A DNA stretch of 64,000 nucleotides from Eudromia elegans (GCA_003342815.1 PTEX01000414.1:81711-145710), one strand, 5' to 3'. Positions 1 to 11,515 are shown, numbered from the stretch's first letter. Numbers and translations: made by a program. The notes: generated from the sequence alone by a model not told the origin.

Positions 1-840
1 AGGTCCCGGCGGCGGCGGGGCTCGGGACCATGTGGGTGAATGAAGGGCGGCGGCTCCCGCCTCAACGTAAATATCCACAAGCGCCGCTCCGCCCTCATTA
101 GAATAGAAAACAAAGTGCTTCCGAGCGCCGCGGCGCCCAATGGCCGCGCCGCCCGCCCCGCGCCCGCCCCGCGCCGCCGCACGCACAAACTTTAGCCGCG
201 AGCTGCCCCAGGGAGGGAGGAAGCGCAGGGGCGGAGGAGGAGGAGGGGGCGCGGGCGCGGCGGCCCCCGCGGAGCGAAGGGGAAGGCGAGCGGCGGGGGG
301 ACATGGCGCTGCCGGCGCATCCCGCCTGCGCGGGCGGCGAGCGGCGGGGCCCGTGCGCGTCCCGCGGCCTCTCCGCCTGCGCGCCGTCCCGCTAGTGCCG
401 CGCCGCGAGCCGCCCATCGCCCATGGATCGATTGATTGATTGGTTATTGGTTTGGGGGGAGGGAGAGCTCCTGATGAGCCCGCGGTGAGTCCGGTGCTGG
501 CTGGGGGTGCCCCGCGCCGCCGTCCCCTCCTGTTCACCCGCCGCCAGCGGCCCAGGCCCCCGCCCCGCACGCCCACGCACCCCCACTCACACACGCACTC
601 ACGCTCGCTCGCAGGAGGACACGAGGCCGGCGGTAGCAGAAGCCACTCGCGCCCACGCGGTGGAAGCGCCCGCTGGGGCCGCTGGGGCTGCGCCTGGCGG
701 GATAGTCCCGTAGTGAGCCTTGAAATCCCTCAGGAGCAGCTCGCCTCTCGCAGAAATACAAACGAAAAGCGCGAAAGGTTTCCCGTGGCCCTCGCTGCCT
801 TCCTGAGCAGCCTCGTGGACCCAGCGTAAAAAAATAAAGT
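1..840. promoter_or_regulatory. CpG island, probable promoter and first exon
   Basis: This block is very GC-rich and dense in CpG, then drops abruptly into AT-rich DNA after about 840. It holds a CCAAT box at 137-141, two inverted CCAAT boxes (ATTGG) at 439-443 and 446-450, and many GC boxes. CpG islands of this kind mark vertebrate promoters, often of broadly expressed or developmental genes. A strong donor on the plus strand (484/485) suggests transcription rightwards into a long intron. Leftward transcription is also possible, because on the minus strand an ATG with G at +4 (29-31) opens a short Pro/Ala-rich frame that runs off the window edge. No protein family is recognisable, so the gene is not named. 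The start of the island may lie outside the window. Confidence 0.85.
423..484 (+). other. Candidate 5' exon end with short upstream-type ORF and splice donor
   Basis: An ATG at 423 (G at +4, C at -3, so a middling start context) opens a 21-residue frame beginning MDRLIDWLLVW. It stays open to a near-perfect donor, CCGCG|GTGAGT, with the GT at 485-486, and the last codon is split across the junction. Read through without splicing, the frame stops at once (TGA at 486-488). Joined to the acceptor-like site at about 614/615 or to the one at 4034/4035, it also stops within about eight codons. It therefore looks more like an upstream ORF in a 5' UTR than the start of a protein. The donor is the better supported part. 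Exon limits on the 5' side cannot be set from sequence alone. Confidence 0.4.
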
Positions 841-2051
841 AATGCCTAGAGGTCTATGCGCTTGGCCGCCTTCCCTTACAGAACGGCATGCAGTGTTTTA
901 AAACGTGAAAACGCTTTCAGTTTCTTTAAGTTCATTTTCACACTGTGGAGACACTTTATAAACATTTCTGAAGTAAGTTCCTCCTATTAATTGTTACAGA
1001 TGAGTGGAGAAATCACTTTATCTTCCAAATAAAAAAGGTCAGAAAGTTGCAGAGTGAATTTGCCATTCCCAAAATACTGTTGAGTTTATTTGATATATTA
1101 CCACAAAGATTTCCACAGATGATAAAATATTTATTTTGATCGCTTTTTTCTAGTATATATCAGGAAAAGGATGCTTGTGCTCACTTTCTGTAGTTTTACA
1201 GTTGTTTAGGATGTATAGTGTCTACAGTATAGTTATTTTATACAAGCTTCAACATATTTTGATAGCTTTACAGTGTTTGAGCCTTTAGAAAGTAATAAGT
1301 ACTGAGAATGTAATTTTTTAGCTTTCATATGGATGTTGAACATCAGAGAAGTTGGATGTGGGGATTTTTCATCCGTGCTCTTTAGCCCAGTATTTTTAAC
1401 TTAAATTCGTATTTACAGATATAAACACAAATTCATTTCAGAAGATTGTATTTGATAAAGGACCATTTCAACTGAAAACCATAGCAGGCTTTTAAAACCG
1501 TGGTGATATAGAACATAGTTCTGATGTGGCTGTTCTTCCCAGCTAAGATGCCCAGGCTCTTTTCCCATTCCTTACTCCTACTCTTCCTCCCATTTCCTTT
1601 GTTTCTTTATCATCCTTTTTTTTTCTTTTTTCTTTTTTTTTTTTATTTTACTCATTTCTTTTTCTATCCTCTATTGCTTCTGGCAAAAAGACTATTGAAA
1701 GGTAGCCTATTGAATGCAAATATAGACATTTTTGCTGTTTTTACTGCTTTGGATGAAATCCAGGCCTTATCAACGGTAATGGCAGTATTCCTGCTCTCTG
1801 GAACAGGTAGCATTTCAGTCCATATCTTTTATGCAAGGGTTTCCATATGACTTTTGCAAAGCTTGGAAAGTTGCATCTCAGATTCTAAAATAAATGAACT
1901 GATAAGGTAATTAAAGTCTCACTGTAGCTTACTGTTGTCTACTGCATAGAAAGAAATCACAAAATTAAGTGAAAAATAATGTGAGAATAATGCATTTTTG
2001 TTTTCTAGTTTTTACCATTCCTGCATTTGCAGGAGAAGGGGTGTATTGAAT
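841..2051. other. AT-rich stretch, nothing recognised
   Basis: Unique-looking AT-rich DNA next to the CpG island. It contains a T/C-rich run around 1555-1680. A plus-strand open frame across that run is only the pyrimidine tract read as Leu/Phe codons. I see no repeat family, RNA gene or convincing exon. Confidence 0.6.
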
Positions 2052-2675
2052 TCAGGAAATAGATTTTTGTGTCCCTGTCATCACACCTGTAAGAAACATG
2101 CCGTTGATAAGCTGAAGGACATGTCCAACTTCACTGATCCTAATGTTTATGCCCGTGGGATCCAGCCCAGTTCCCACTGAAAGCATCGGAATGATCTCCT
2201 TGGAGTTCCTGAACACACAGATCGCCCACCAGCACATGGGCTCGTTTATATTTCCAAGTTCTAGCAGTTTTTCCTGCCCATAATATTCTTTCAATGTAGC
2301 TTTCAAGTAGAATCTAGTTAAAACAGGTATCCTTGGAGGAAAACTCCCAAGATTTAAGAAATCCCTTAAAGTAGATACATATTTTAAACACCAGAGTTTT
2401 GTATCTTATAGAAAATGCTTTAAAATGAATGTCCCAGGGTTTCCTTTAACAGGTACCAGCTCATCTTTTTGTATTTTACGGAGTTTTACCCATCTTCCTT
2501 TACTATAGTAGGCGAGTGCACCATTTTTACCATAATATTTACCTTTACAACAGAGTAACACAGAAATTGCCATTCTCATGTTATAAACGAAGAATCTGAC
2601 AGAATAAAGAACAGAACTTTTTTCATTCAAAACCAGGGCTAACACCTTAATTATGGCAAATTTTATCTGTTTTGA
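2052..2675 (-). pseudogene. Open, coding-like minus-strand block with one in-frame stop (unidentified)
   Basis: On the minus strand one frame runs from 2675 down to a stop at 2052-2054, about 208 codons, and is broken only by a TAA at 2406-2408. Surrounding AT-rich DNA normally gives a stop every 15-20 codons. In the part from about 2260 to 2075 third codon positions are mostly G or C (37 of 63 codons counted by eye), unlike the neighbourhood, and peptides such as LDPTGINIRISEVGHVL look protein-like. No ATG start with upstream signal, poly(A) tail or known family was recognised. A shorter plus-strand frame over 2115-2282 is also open, so strand is uncertain. It could be a decayed retrocopy, an exon of an unrecognised gene, or an old conserved non-coding element. 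Confidence 0.33.
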
Positions 2676-2730
2676 TCAATGTAAAGAATGTATAATAAAT
2701 CAGAAACCTTTTTATGTGACAAAAGATCAC

Positions 2731-2946
2731 ACATATAATATATATACATATATATATAAAATATACCATATACTAAGCAATACACACCACTAAGGAATCT
2801 CAAGGAACAACAAACTTAGCAAACACTACCCCTAAATATACATATATTACACTTTAGAGATTTTATATATATTTATACTTGCATACATAAGCCTATATTG
2901 TACATGTACATGCATATGTACATATATGAATATATGTATATATTAT
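2731..2946. repeat. TA-rich low-complexity tracts
   Basis: Two clusters of degenerate (TA)n and (TATG/CATA)n sequence lie at about 2731-2775 and 2862-2946, separated by ordinary AT-rich DNA. The second has alternating CATGTACATG-like palindromes. These are simple repeats with no coding or regulatory content that I can support. Confidence 0.75.
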
Positions 2947-2959
2947 CTGTAAAGTGTAA

Positions 2960-3879
2960 AATCTGAAACATTTAAAACTCATTTCAACAAACACACCATT
3001 ATTGAAAGTTCAGTATTGATACCAGATTTGCATCAAATTGCAGTTCCTCGACTAGAGAAAGCAGGGGCTCTTCAACAGGAGTTTGCCACATTCTTTTTGA
3101 TGGTTTTAATGTTAACTGTTTCTAATAAATGCAAATGAAACCAGTAGTGATACAGAGAAGGTGCTGTAGTTTACTGTTGTCCTCCCAAACTTCAAATATC
3201 ACCTTTGGGGGATTTATGATTTTCCTTACAAACTTTTCAAACCATTTATCTCTTTTTATTAATTCTGCAGAGATTACAAATTTGGTGGATATCTATCAAA
3301 ATGATGAAAACAGGAGAAAAAATGGGGGGAAAATACCTATTTTTATACTTACCTATTAATACATGAATCAGCTAAAACTGAAAAATATAGCTTAAGTTAA
3401 ATGTTTTGGAGTTGCTCATTGTTTTTCCAGAGCTAATACTTGTTATTCTACTCATAGTCTTAAGAGCACTAACTAAAACAGACTGAATAGCAAGCAAAAT
3501 AGGTGTAAAGAGGCTTTTCTGGCTTTATGATTAAAATGCACTTTTCAAGAATTTTTTTGGACTCAAACCTTCAATTCCTACGCATTTTGTCATACTGAAG
3601 CATACATGAATCATGGTTTCAAATATTTATATTTAGAAAGAGTCACATACTCTGTGAGGAGGTGAGCTATAACAAGCTATCGGAACCCTCAGTCACACGC
3701 AGTTAAACGTCTATATTTGACTATTCCTGGGGGGTTAGTGCTGTTACCCATCAGCCATTAATTTTATTTCCCAGTGTTTATGATGTTATCATAGTTGTAT
3801 GCTACCTGCAAATCACTGCTTCTACAGACTCTGCCTATTAATTTCACTTGTAAAAATGTTCCCCGTCAGATGTTAGTGT
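2960..3879. other. AT-rich stretch, nothing recognised
   Basis: Unique-looking DNA without a recognisable repeat. The 76-codon plus-strand frame at 3129-3359 has AT-rich third positions and no splice or start context that stands out, so I treat it as chance. Confidence 0.5.
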
Positions 3880-4215
3880 CATTGGAGGTGCAGATTTTGT
3901 GGCTAGGGTTCATTTTCAGCATCCGTGGACCCGTGAAAACTTAACAGCTGCAGCAGCATGGAAAGAGGGGACATTTATAGCCGGCGAGTGCTGCATCCAA
4001 GGCATTGTTCCCATTGTCTCTGTCCTCCTCCCAGGCTGAGGATTTGCACGCTGTAAGCCAGGATGCTGGGAATAGGCAGGCAGGATCTTATCCCCACTCG
4101 CTCGGGCTGGCCAAATTGTCTGTTTCTGTGGGTTTTAGAGCCAAGTTTTGCTGCCAGGTGAGCCTTCCACTTCTGGAGAACGCTGATGGGAATATTCCTC
4201 CTTCTTGCTAAGATA
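3880..4215 (+). promoter_or_regulatory. GC-elevated patch with paired SOX-type motifs
   Basis: This stretch is richer in G+C than its flanks. It carries two CATTGT motifs nine bases apart (4003-4008 and 4012-4017), each matching the SOX core ACAAT(G) on the other strand, and a TATA-like TTTATAG near 3974-3980. The motifs sit just upstream of a candidate exon (4035-4157). The arrangement would suit an enhancer or alternative promoter inside a first intron. That reading is inference; the motifs themselves are seen. Confidence 0.3.
4035..4157 (+). other. Candidate 123-bp exon
   Basis: A pyrimidine-rich acceptor (about 4011-4034, ending CTCCTCCCAG) and a strong donor (CAG|GTGAGC at 4157/4158) bound exactly 123 bases, a multiple of three. 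One frame is open throughout (41 codons, starting AEDLHAVSQD) and extends open from 3981 to 4208. There is no ATG in that frame, so as coding it would have to be an internal exon. It may equally be a 5' UTR or lncRNA exon, spliced from the donor at 484/485. The peptide matches nothing I recognise. Confidence 0.3.
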
Positions 4216-5394
4216 TTGGGCTATTCGGAAATAATTCGGAGAACCGTTGCTATTACTGTGGTCTCAGTTCAGCTCTGGGAAGCAGACATGTTGCCGGGGG
4301 GGGAAAAAAAAAAAAGAGAAAAAAGAAAAGAAAAAGGAAGACTGTTAGTCATAGCTGCCTGATCTTCAGCTCTTCTGCCCTCTGTCTCACAGTTTTGCTT
4401 TCTTGGCTGTTCAAACTCTCTCATGTCGCACTGCTCTAAGTATCCGCTGCCTTTGCTCTTCTCAGCTCTGAAGCATCTTCCCGGGACTCTCCTAAATTGG
4501 CAGTCTGGAGGCAGAAGCCAGTGAAAATCACTGAACAGCCGGAAAATCGGAGAAGCCACAGGATTTACTTTTGGGCCAGCAGATCTAAAACTGTGTGTTG
4601 GGGAGGGGGGGGAAGTACAGGTGGAAGAGTGGACTTCAAAAAAGAAGGGATTTCAGAAGTAAAAAGATTCTAAAGCAGGAGCCTTGAAGGAAAAAGAGAA
4701 GGAAAACTGGATATATAGGGAGGGAGAGTCTCCACAATAAAACTGTGTTCAAGTCCAGGGATTAAAAAAAAAAAAAAATCCACAAAATCTATCTAGATAG
4801 TTTTTCTAAGTGCTGGCAGGTGAAATTGTTGTCCCATTGCATCCATGCAAAAAAACACGTTTTTACTTCTGTTTTGTGAATGTTTGCATGACTGAGAGTG
4901 GTTTCCTGCCTAGCAATGCCCTTATTCATGGCAAATCACAGAACATGTGTGGGAAATTAAGTATATCTGCTGAAGTACTGATAGCCTTCAAATGCTTGCC
5001 TCAAAGTCCATTCACCACACTTCTTGGGTTAGAGACATAGTTGCCATGTAGTGATTCCTGTACCTGCTTTAGCTAACACAGGGCTCCACAACAGCTCCCC
5101 GTCTCCTGGGTCGACTTGACAATGCAGATGGGCAATGCAGGAATGGGAAAGGGTGAAAATGGAGGACGAGTGGACTGGGGACAACCAATGTGTTGTAGGG
5201 ATTTGGGAGCAGGATGACTGAGGGAGAAAATTAGTGTATTTAACAGAGGGAAGAGGAAATTCTGAGTGTGGAAAACGAATTGGAAAGGCTTTGTGTGTTC
5301 ATGTGAGAGCAATAGCTGTAAGGAAAGGCACAGTGACATTTTTTGAATTTTAGACTGTCACCTGTAATAATATCTGTAAACTCTTGATATTTGT
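4216..5394. other. Non-coding stretch with purine tracts
   Basis: Contains a G8-A12 purine tract continuing as A/G sequence (about 4296-4340), a G-rich run at about 4599-4613 and a poly(A) run at about 4764-4778. No gene or interspersed repeat is recognised here. Confidence 0.55.
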
Positions 5395-5870
5395 ATTTGA
5401 GAATTTCGCGCCTGTGGGAACCTCAGGGGCCGTCCCCTGGATCTGCAGAACTAACGTTAAGCTGTACCTCCGATCTTGGTTCGAGACCCCTGCTCTGCTG
5501 GGACCTTTAATCCTGAAATTAGCCCGTTTGTAAAGCACCAGCACAGTGCCGGGACCAAAGTCATGTCTCGGAGCAGCCAATGTTAACAAGTTTTAAAGCT
5601 AACAAGTCTGTTGGCCAAATCTAGCCCTGCTGTCCAAGCAGAGGCCCAAATATTCTTGCTGCCCAGCAGACCCACATGACTTGAAAAACACCCATTTGTG
5701 TAGTATACACAATGATAAATGCTATATCTGCACTTACTACCTGCTTTGGTAACCTTCTCCTCGGCGATGCCTCAGGAGCTGAGGTGTCCTCATGCCAAGC
5801 GGTGGACAACAAAGCTGTTCAGTCTCTGCAAGCTGCAGGTTTGCCCTTGTGGCATCCCATCCTCTTAGTT
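5395..5870. other. GC-elevated unique patch of unknown origin
   Basis: Compared with its flanks this patch is G+C-rich and keeps several CpGs (for example TTCGCGCC near 5404 and CTCGGCGATG near 5760). Two overlapping open frames exist on the minus strand (one of 79 codons at 5350-5589) and one on the plus strand (5712-5921). None has a convincing start or a recognisable domain. It may be a decayed retroposon, a retrocopy fragment or a conserved non-coding element. A GGTTCGAGACC string at 5478-5488 resembles a tRNA T-loop, but no cloverleaf surrounds it. Confidence 0.3.
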
Positions 5871-7196
5871 TCACTGATCAATTGGGAACAACCTTCAGAT
5901 ATTTATTTTCTCCCATTTTAATGTAGCCTTAGCTCAACCTTCCTACTTTATCCGTAAAAAAGATAGCAATTCCATTCTTTTCAATGCCACCCTGCTCATC
6001 TGGGCGAGCTGTTTGGAGTCTTGCAGAAAGCACTCTCTCTCGCTAGGGTGAAAGGTATTTCGGTAGGTGCCAGTGGATGGCTACTCCTATCTGTTCAGTG
6101 GAGACCACGGTGACTCTGCTCATTACTGTAGGAGAGCCTAAAACACAGCTCACGTATTTAGGGATATATATACCAAAAATACAGCTCATACTCACACAGG
6201 TACATGTGCCCATAAAAGCAGTAGTTTTTTAGTAGTGATAACATAAGCATTCAGGTTGCCCTAGTCTAACATAAAGTATTTGGCTTTTTTTTTAGCTTTC
6301 TCTGTAGTTTTGTGTCAGTGAGACTAATAGTTCTTGCTGACATCGGTGTGGAGGAAGTTACTTTGTTAGATCAGCATCTTGTAAGGCTGTATGACTGTTG
6401 CAAGCTGTGTTGAACAAACTGATTCTTGAAAGAACAGCAAAAGGACCTTTTAAAAGAAAAAACTCTTCTGCCTACCCCCATTTTAGATGGCTTCGAGTAT
6501 CCAAATAATTCCTTTTTGTGTGTATGTGTGATTCACATAGTGATTTTCCCTAACTGCTGGTTAAAAAGAATATATATATATATGTATACATTTTTGCTCT
6601 TGAATATTGTTCAGCTAACATTAGCTGACGAGTACTCTGCTGCTTGCAAAGTGTTCTTAAGCAGCCCACAGTGCTCAAAAAAATGTAGAGCGAGTCTGGG
6701 AGCAAGTGAACTTGTATTTGTGGGCAAGTGTAGCAAGAGAAAATTTTGCCTAAATCTATGACGATTCCTTTCCCGTTACAGAAATGAGTGAGATGTTTAA
6801 AAGTGAGATATTGGACCAGATGCTGTCACTTATGCTGACAATATACAACTATCCGCTCTCTATTTCTCCTTTTCTGTGATTCGTATTGCTTCAGTAGAAA
6901 AGATCATTTAGTAACTGCTGGAGACCATAGCTTGAATGAGAGCTATCTGGTCAGCTAACGTATCAGTAGTAGAAAAGGGGGGAAAAGCAAAAAAAATGCT
7001 ACTATGTCTGTACCTTTGATCAGTGAGTTTTGACTACTATTTGTGACAGATATATTTTAAACATACAGTTAAATCTAAGGCTACTCATGCAGATAGATCC
7101 AAAATTTTTGCAAAACAAATGTCATTTTTCACAATTTTTTGGATAGTACAAGTCACTTTCCCGCCCTTTATATATGATGTTTATCATCAGAGTAAA
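5871..7196. other. AT-rich stretch with a TA microsatellite
   Basis: Mostly unique-looking AT-rich DNA. A (TA)n run lies at about 6569-6588. The 111-codon plus-strand frame at 6426-6761 spans that microsatellite and has no coding features, so it is not called as a gene. Confidence 0.5.
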
Positions 7197-7224
7197 TTAA
7201 AACAAACAAACAAACAAACAAAAA
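7197..7224. repeat. (AAAC)n microsatellite
   Basis: About six to seven AAAC units in a row within AT-rich DNA. Confidence 0.9.
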
Positions 7225-8999
7225 CCCTGGACCTTATTTTTTTCAGAACAAAACACAGTTTTGCATCGGATAAATATATCTGAAAATAATACAGTTCAGG
7301 AACAATTATAATTACAAATTTCTGGAGTGAATGAAAATATACAGACTTATTAATGCAACAAATACTGATTTGAAGGTTGCAACAAATATTTAAATTGAAA
7401 AAAACCACAAGTTTCATAGTCATAAAGAGGAGAGGTAGCTTTAATAAATACTATAGTAAGTCTTAATTATTTTATGAATTCTTTCGTTTAGTCAAGCATA
7501 CTGTTAACCATTTTGATTCAAAACATTCATTCAAATTCTCTTGCAAATACTTTATCTTTTAAACATAGGCTTCAGATTTAGTTTTTGAACATGAAATACT
7601 TGACTTCAAAGAAAAGGAGAGTCCAGAGATTGGCTTAATAGAATGAAGCAAAATTCTGTTAAAGCTTAGGAAGGTCTCTGTACTATAATAGGAGTGAATT
7701 AGACCACGGTATTTTATAATATGAAGTTTTACTCTAAAAATAGAATCTGCTTATTCAGTAGATCTGCTCATTGCAATCTGAGATATATCTACTCACTTGA
7801 TTAACAAAATCTGCTTGATATAATGTTTCCTCATTAGATCTGCAAAAAGAGTGAGGGACCAAGGAAGACTGCAGTATACTTTTCCTTATTTTTGTTGAAT
7901 TCACTTAATTCTCCAGAGATAAAAACTAACAACATTCAGGATTCACTACTTTAAGACTGCTTTTATAATTTGATTTTTAAAAAAATCTCTTATGCAACCA
8001 GTATATTTGATACGTCGATCTTTTTATTTAACAAAATTCAGCTACCTAGATTTTTAGTGATGAATTTGTTTTTATGAAAGGATGTATATGAATAAAGTTA
8101 GAGACTTGCATGACATTTATATGCCTTTAACTGTTAATCTTAACTAACAAGTTAAAAATTGAAGCCAGTAATGATGAACCATCACCATTATGTACATTCG
8201 TAGATATAAAAAAAAAAATCCAGAGGCTTTAAAAATGAATGAACTTTTGAATTTTCATTATTTTTTATACTTATTTTTATAATGAGAAAACATCTGACAG
8301 TAATGTTGTTTGATTGGTAGAATGTGATCATTCAGGAATATAAAAATGAAAAAAAAAGTAGACGTTAAGACGGTGAAGAAATCTGACATCTCTTTGTTTG
8401 TCATGAGAAGATGTACAAAAATTTAAGAATGTGCCTTAGACCAAATAATTTAAAACACTTTCATTTATAGCATAACTTTTTGTTTTAATTGGAACAAATA
8501 CAAATGCAGAAGCATTTCTTTTTAATGAGGAGAAGGAAAGAAAAAAAAATAGCTCATCCTTCTCATCCTTCTGTAAGGAAATTGTAGTCAGTAAGTCAGA
8601 CGCCAGTTATGATTGTTAAATATATATTTGATGAAAATGGTTGGCACAATTCTACATTAATTAGGCTTAGGTATGTTCATTTGGAGCAATGGTTAAGTAA
8701 TTTTTTCCTCAGCTGTACTGATTCAGAATGTGAGCAAAACAATATTTTATCCCAGGAATATTTATTCATGAACTCTGATAGAAGACTAATTTTCCAAAAT
8801 TTTCCTTTTACTTTTTCCTTTTTTTTAATTTTATTTTTTTGAAAACATTAATCAGAATGAGCAAATCTTGTTTCGCCTTGGAAGATAAAGTGTTTCAGTG
8901 AACACATTTTCAAAAAAAGTTTCAAGTGTATACTTCCTTTACTCATTCTCAAAATATTCTCTCATTTTATTTCATTCTGTTGTCTTCTCTCATTCCATC
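7225..8999. other. AT-rich stretch, nothing recognised
   Basis: Strongly AT-rich unique sequence with many TAATT-type motifs, which are expected by chance at this composition. No repeat family, RNA gene or exon is supported. Confidence 0.55.
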
Positions 9000-9240
9000 T
9001 GCATCACACTCTCTAGGTTTTTCCTCCATAAGATTTTGCTGCGATAGCCCTATAAATAGCCCAAGCATAATGAACAAGATGATACTGTTTCTGGTGCACA
9101 AACCAAGATCACCGATGGCTAATTTAGGTATCACACCATCACGCTGCATTGTAGTATCTCGTAGACACACTTGCAAGGCACTTTTTTTTTTCCTTCCAAA
9201 AATGCTGAGCACTGGTAACTTGCAAAATGCTGAGCACCCT
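9000..9240. other. Small CpG-retaining patch with a 26-bp duplicated motif
   Basis: This patch keeps several CpGs in otherwise CpG-poor DNA and is open on both strands (128 codons plus, 81 codons minus), without a recognisable domain. At 9198-9237 the string AAAATGCTGAGCAC occurs twice about 26 bases apart. A T-run precedes it (about 9182-9191). Origin unknown. Confidence 0.25.
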
Positions 9241-9631
9241 CTCCTGACTGCTCACGCTAGGATTGCTTCACAGTATACCACAAAAGTCCTAACACTGAGC
9301 ACAACATTTTAACCGTGGCATACTTCAGAAATGTACTTAGAATATTTATTATATACTTTTATTTGGTTACTAATATGATCATGTATAATCAGTCTATCTT
9401 ACTATCTTGATGACCAGAACTGATGCGTCAATAGAACATCAAAATGAAAAATTAAAAAAAAAAAATTAATTATGGTCATATGCACCTGTTACATGCTATT
9501 GATTAAAAACTATTGATGACAAGAAATCTGCAGTGATAGTTGTAGTAGAAGGCTATTTCTTTAGCATTTGCCTGCTCCTCATCTCTCTGTCCTCCCCTTT
9601 CCCCTGCCCCATCAATGAATGCAAAAGGCAA

Positions 9632-9670
9632 AAATATCTATGCTGTGCATCTATCTATCTATGCTGTGCA
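9632..9670. repeat. (ATCT)n with duplicated flank
   Basis: ATCTATGCTGTGCA occurs on both sides of a short run of ATCT units, forming a small compound tandem repeat. Confidence 0.7.
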
Positions 9671-10100
9671 GGTTTGGTCAGTTACACTAGTGAAATTTCT
9701 TCACAGGATAAGTGTATCTGGTGAGTCAAGAAGGTATTTTAATAGCTTAAAAATAAATTCAGCTTAGACTTTTGGGTTTGATATTGGATGAACTGGATGT
9801 ATTTAGTTTCTGAAGTCTGCATGTTCCATTGGCATGTGGCAATTGCAAATATCCTGAAAGTTTACTTTCTGTCATAGTGAGCAAGAAGCTTTTCAGACCT
9901 CTGAACTGAGAACTTGAGCCTCAAACTCTTGTAGTGATTAAGTAGCATAGGCAGAATCAAATACCATTTTGTACAAGAGGTCACTGCCAAGACTAATGAC
10001 AACATTTTTTTAAGTTGATTACCTAAAATATTTTAAGATACTACTTTACTAAAAAAGTTGTACGGCTTTGTATTTTTTTCCATAGTCCAATCTCAAAAGC

Positions 10101-10121
10101 TTTTTTTTTTTTTTTTTTTTT
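10101..10121. repeat. T21 homopolymer
   Basis: Uninterrupted run of 21 T. I see no retroelement or gene copy attached to either side of it. Confidence 0.95.
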
Positions 10122-10754
10122 CCTCCTGGCCAGCCACCATGGGACAGATTTATCAATAGAATAAGTTTAGTAGACTTGTGTCACCTTTTAGTAGCTAACA
10201 ATTAGATCCAACAAATACCAGACTGAAGAGAAAAACAAATTATTTGCAGAATGTAGAAAAGGGTATAGTCAAACTGGTATTGATAATATAAAGTGAATTA
10301 TAACTCTAGTCCTTATGCTGTATCAGACTGAGGAATCAACTCACAAACAACGTAAGAGAATGTTGTAGGTTTAATCAGAATATGAGGAAAACTAGAGAGA
10401 ACAATAGGAGAAATGTGACAACATTTAAATCTACTTTGTAAAGATACGAGGACATTTCCTTAGTTCAACTTTAATGTCTTTGTCTTTATTCTGATTTAGA
10501 AGATAGTGGATAATGTGAGATGTGAGTTCTCCCATTTCTTTCCATATGTTTCTAGACCAAAAATAGTTTCATCTCTTCATATGGATTTTTCCAAATAAGG
10601 AGTGAAGAAACTGTAAATTAACTTCTCATTACTACACAACAAATGCATACTTCCAATATGCTGGTTTTGGGGGGAGAGGAAGAATGAGGAGACAGCTCTT
10701 TGGAAAACTGTCTTGAAATCTGTCTTCTAGAAATTTCCCTCTTAATTGCAGATT

Positions 10755-10792
10755 TAAATATATATATGTATATATATATATATATATATATG
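10755..10792. repeat. (TA)n microsatellite
   Basis: Nearly pure TA dinucleotide run interrupted by one TG. The minus-strand frames over it (Ile-Tyr repeats) are artefacts of the repeat. Confidence 0.95.
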
Positions 10793-11388
10793 TCTCTACA
10801 CATATGAAAGTGAAAAACATCTCCAAAATCTCCAAATTGAGCAGAAGGTCAATAAATTCATTAAACTGGACATAGGAAGCTAAGATAAAAGTGTCAAATG
10901 AAAACTGAAATGCAGTTCTCTATTACATAAATATCACAACAGAAAGATAAACAGTTTGTTTGGCATTTGCTGTTTTCCTGTGCTGTTTGTTATATACCTG
11001 TGGATCTCGGGAAATAATCTTTGGGAATGACAGACTCTACCTTCTCCTTCTGTTTTGATGATTTCTTCACTACCACTTATACTTTAATATATAAGAAATA
11101 CAACATCTGTTACAAGATGTAACAACATCTGTTGACAGCTTTTGAAGGAATATAGATGATTCAGAATGACAGCATCTATGGATCTCTAACACAAATATAT
11201 ACAATTAAATTAACAACAAACAGAGACTTTCACACACACTAGGATATTAATCTCCACCATTACTCTCTGAAAAAAGCTGATACACAGAAAGATTTTTTTT
11301 TTCAGATGACCATACTACGAGTTTATAAAAACCTAAATCCCTAAATATAATAAATTCAGGAAATTAGGTACATGTGCATACACATGCA

Positions 11389-11432
11389 TAGGTTTAGATT
11401 TAAAACATATTAGGTTTAGATTTAAAACATAT
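11389..11432. repeat. Perfect 22-bp tandem duplication
   Basis: Two identical 22-bp units stand head to tail (11389-11410 and 11411-11432), each starting TAGGTTTAGA. The identity suggests a recent slippage or end-joining event. Confidence 0.95.
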
Positions 11433-11513
11433 TAGACAATATTTTATGATAGCATTTGCTTTTTTACACCCTAGAAAATGCTAATAGTATTTTATTCCTT
11501 CCACATATTATAT

Positions 11514-11515
<2 letters not shown>

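Noticed and set aside
140-829. Open frames of 99 and 129 codons in the first CpG island
   Set aside because: Low-complexity translations of promoter DNA. One crosses the strong splice donor at 484/485, and neither has a start context or domain that stands out.
833-838. AATAAA poly(A) signal at the end of the first island
   Set aside because: It occurs at the transition to AT-rich DNA with no transcript end or coding sequence upstream; chance is likely.
1524-1850. 108-codon Leu/Phe-rich frame as a membrane protein
   Set aside because: Hydrophobicity comes from a T/C-rich low-complexity run, with no start context, splice evidence or codon bias.
5478-5488. tRNA-like GGTTCGAGACC
   Set aside because: No acceptor stem, anticodon arm or A-box can be fitted around it.
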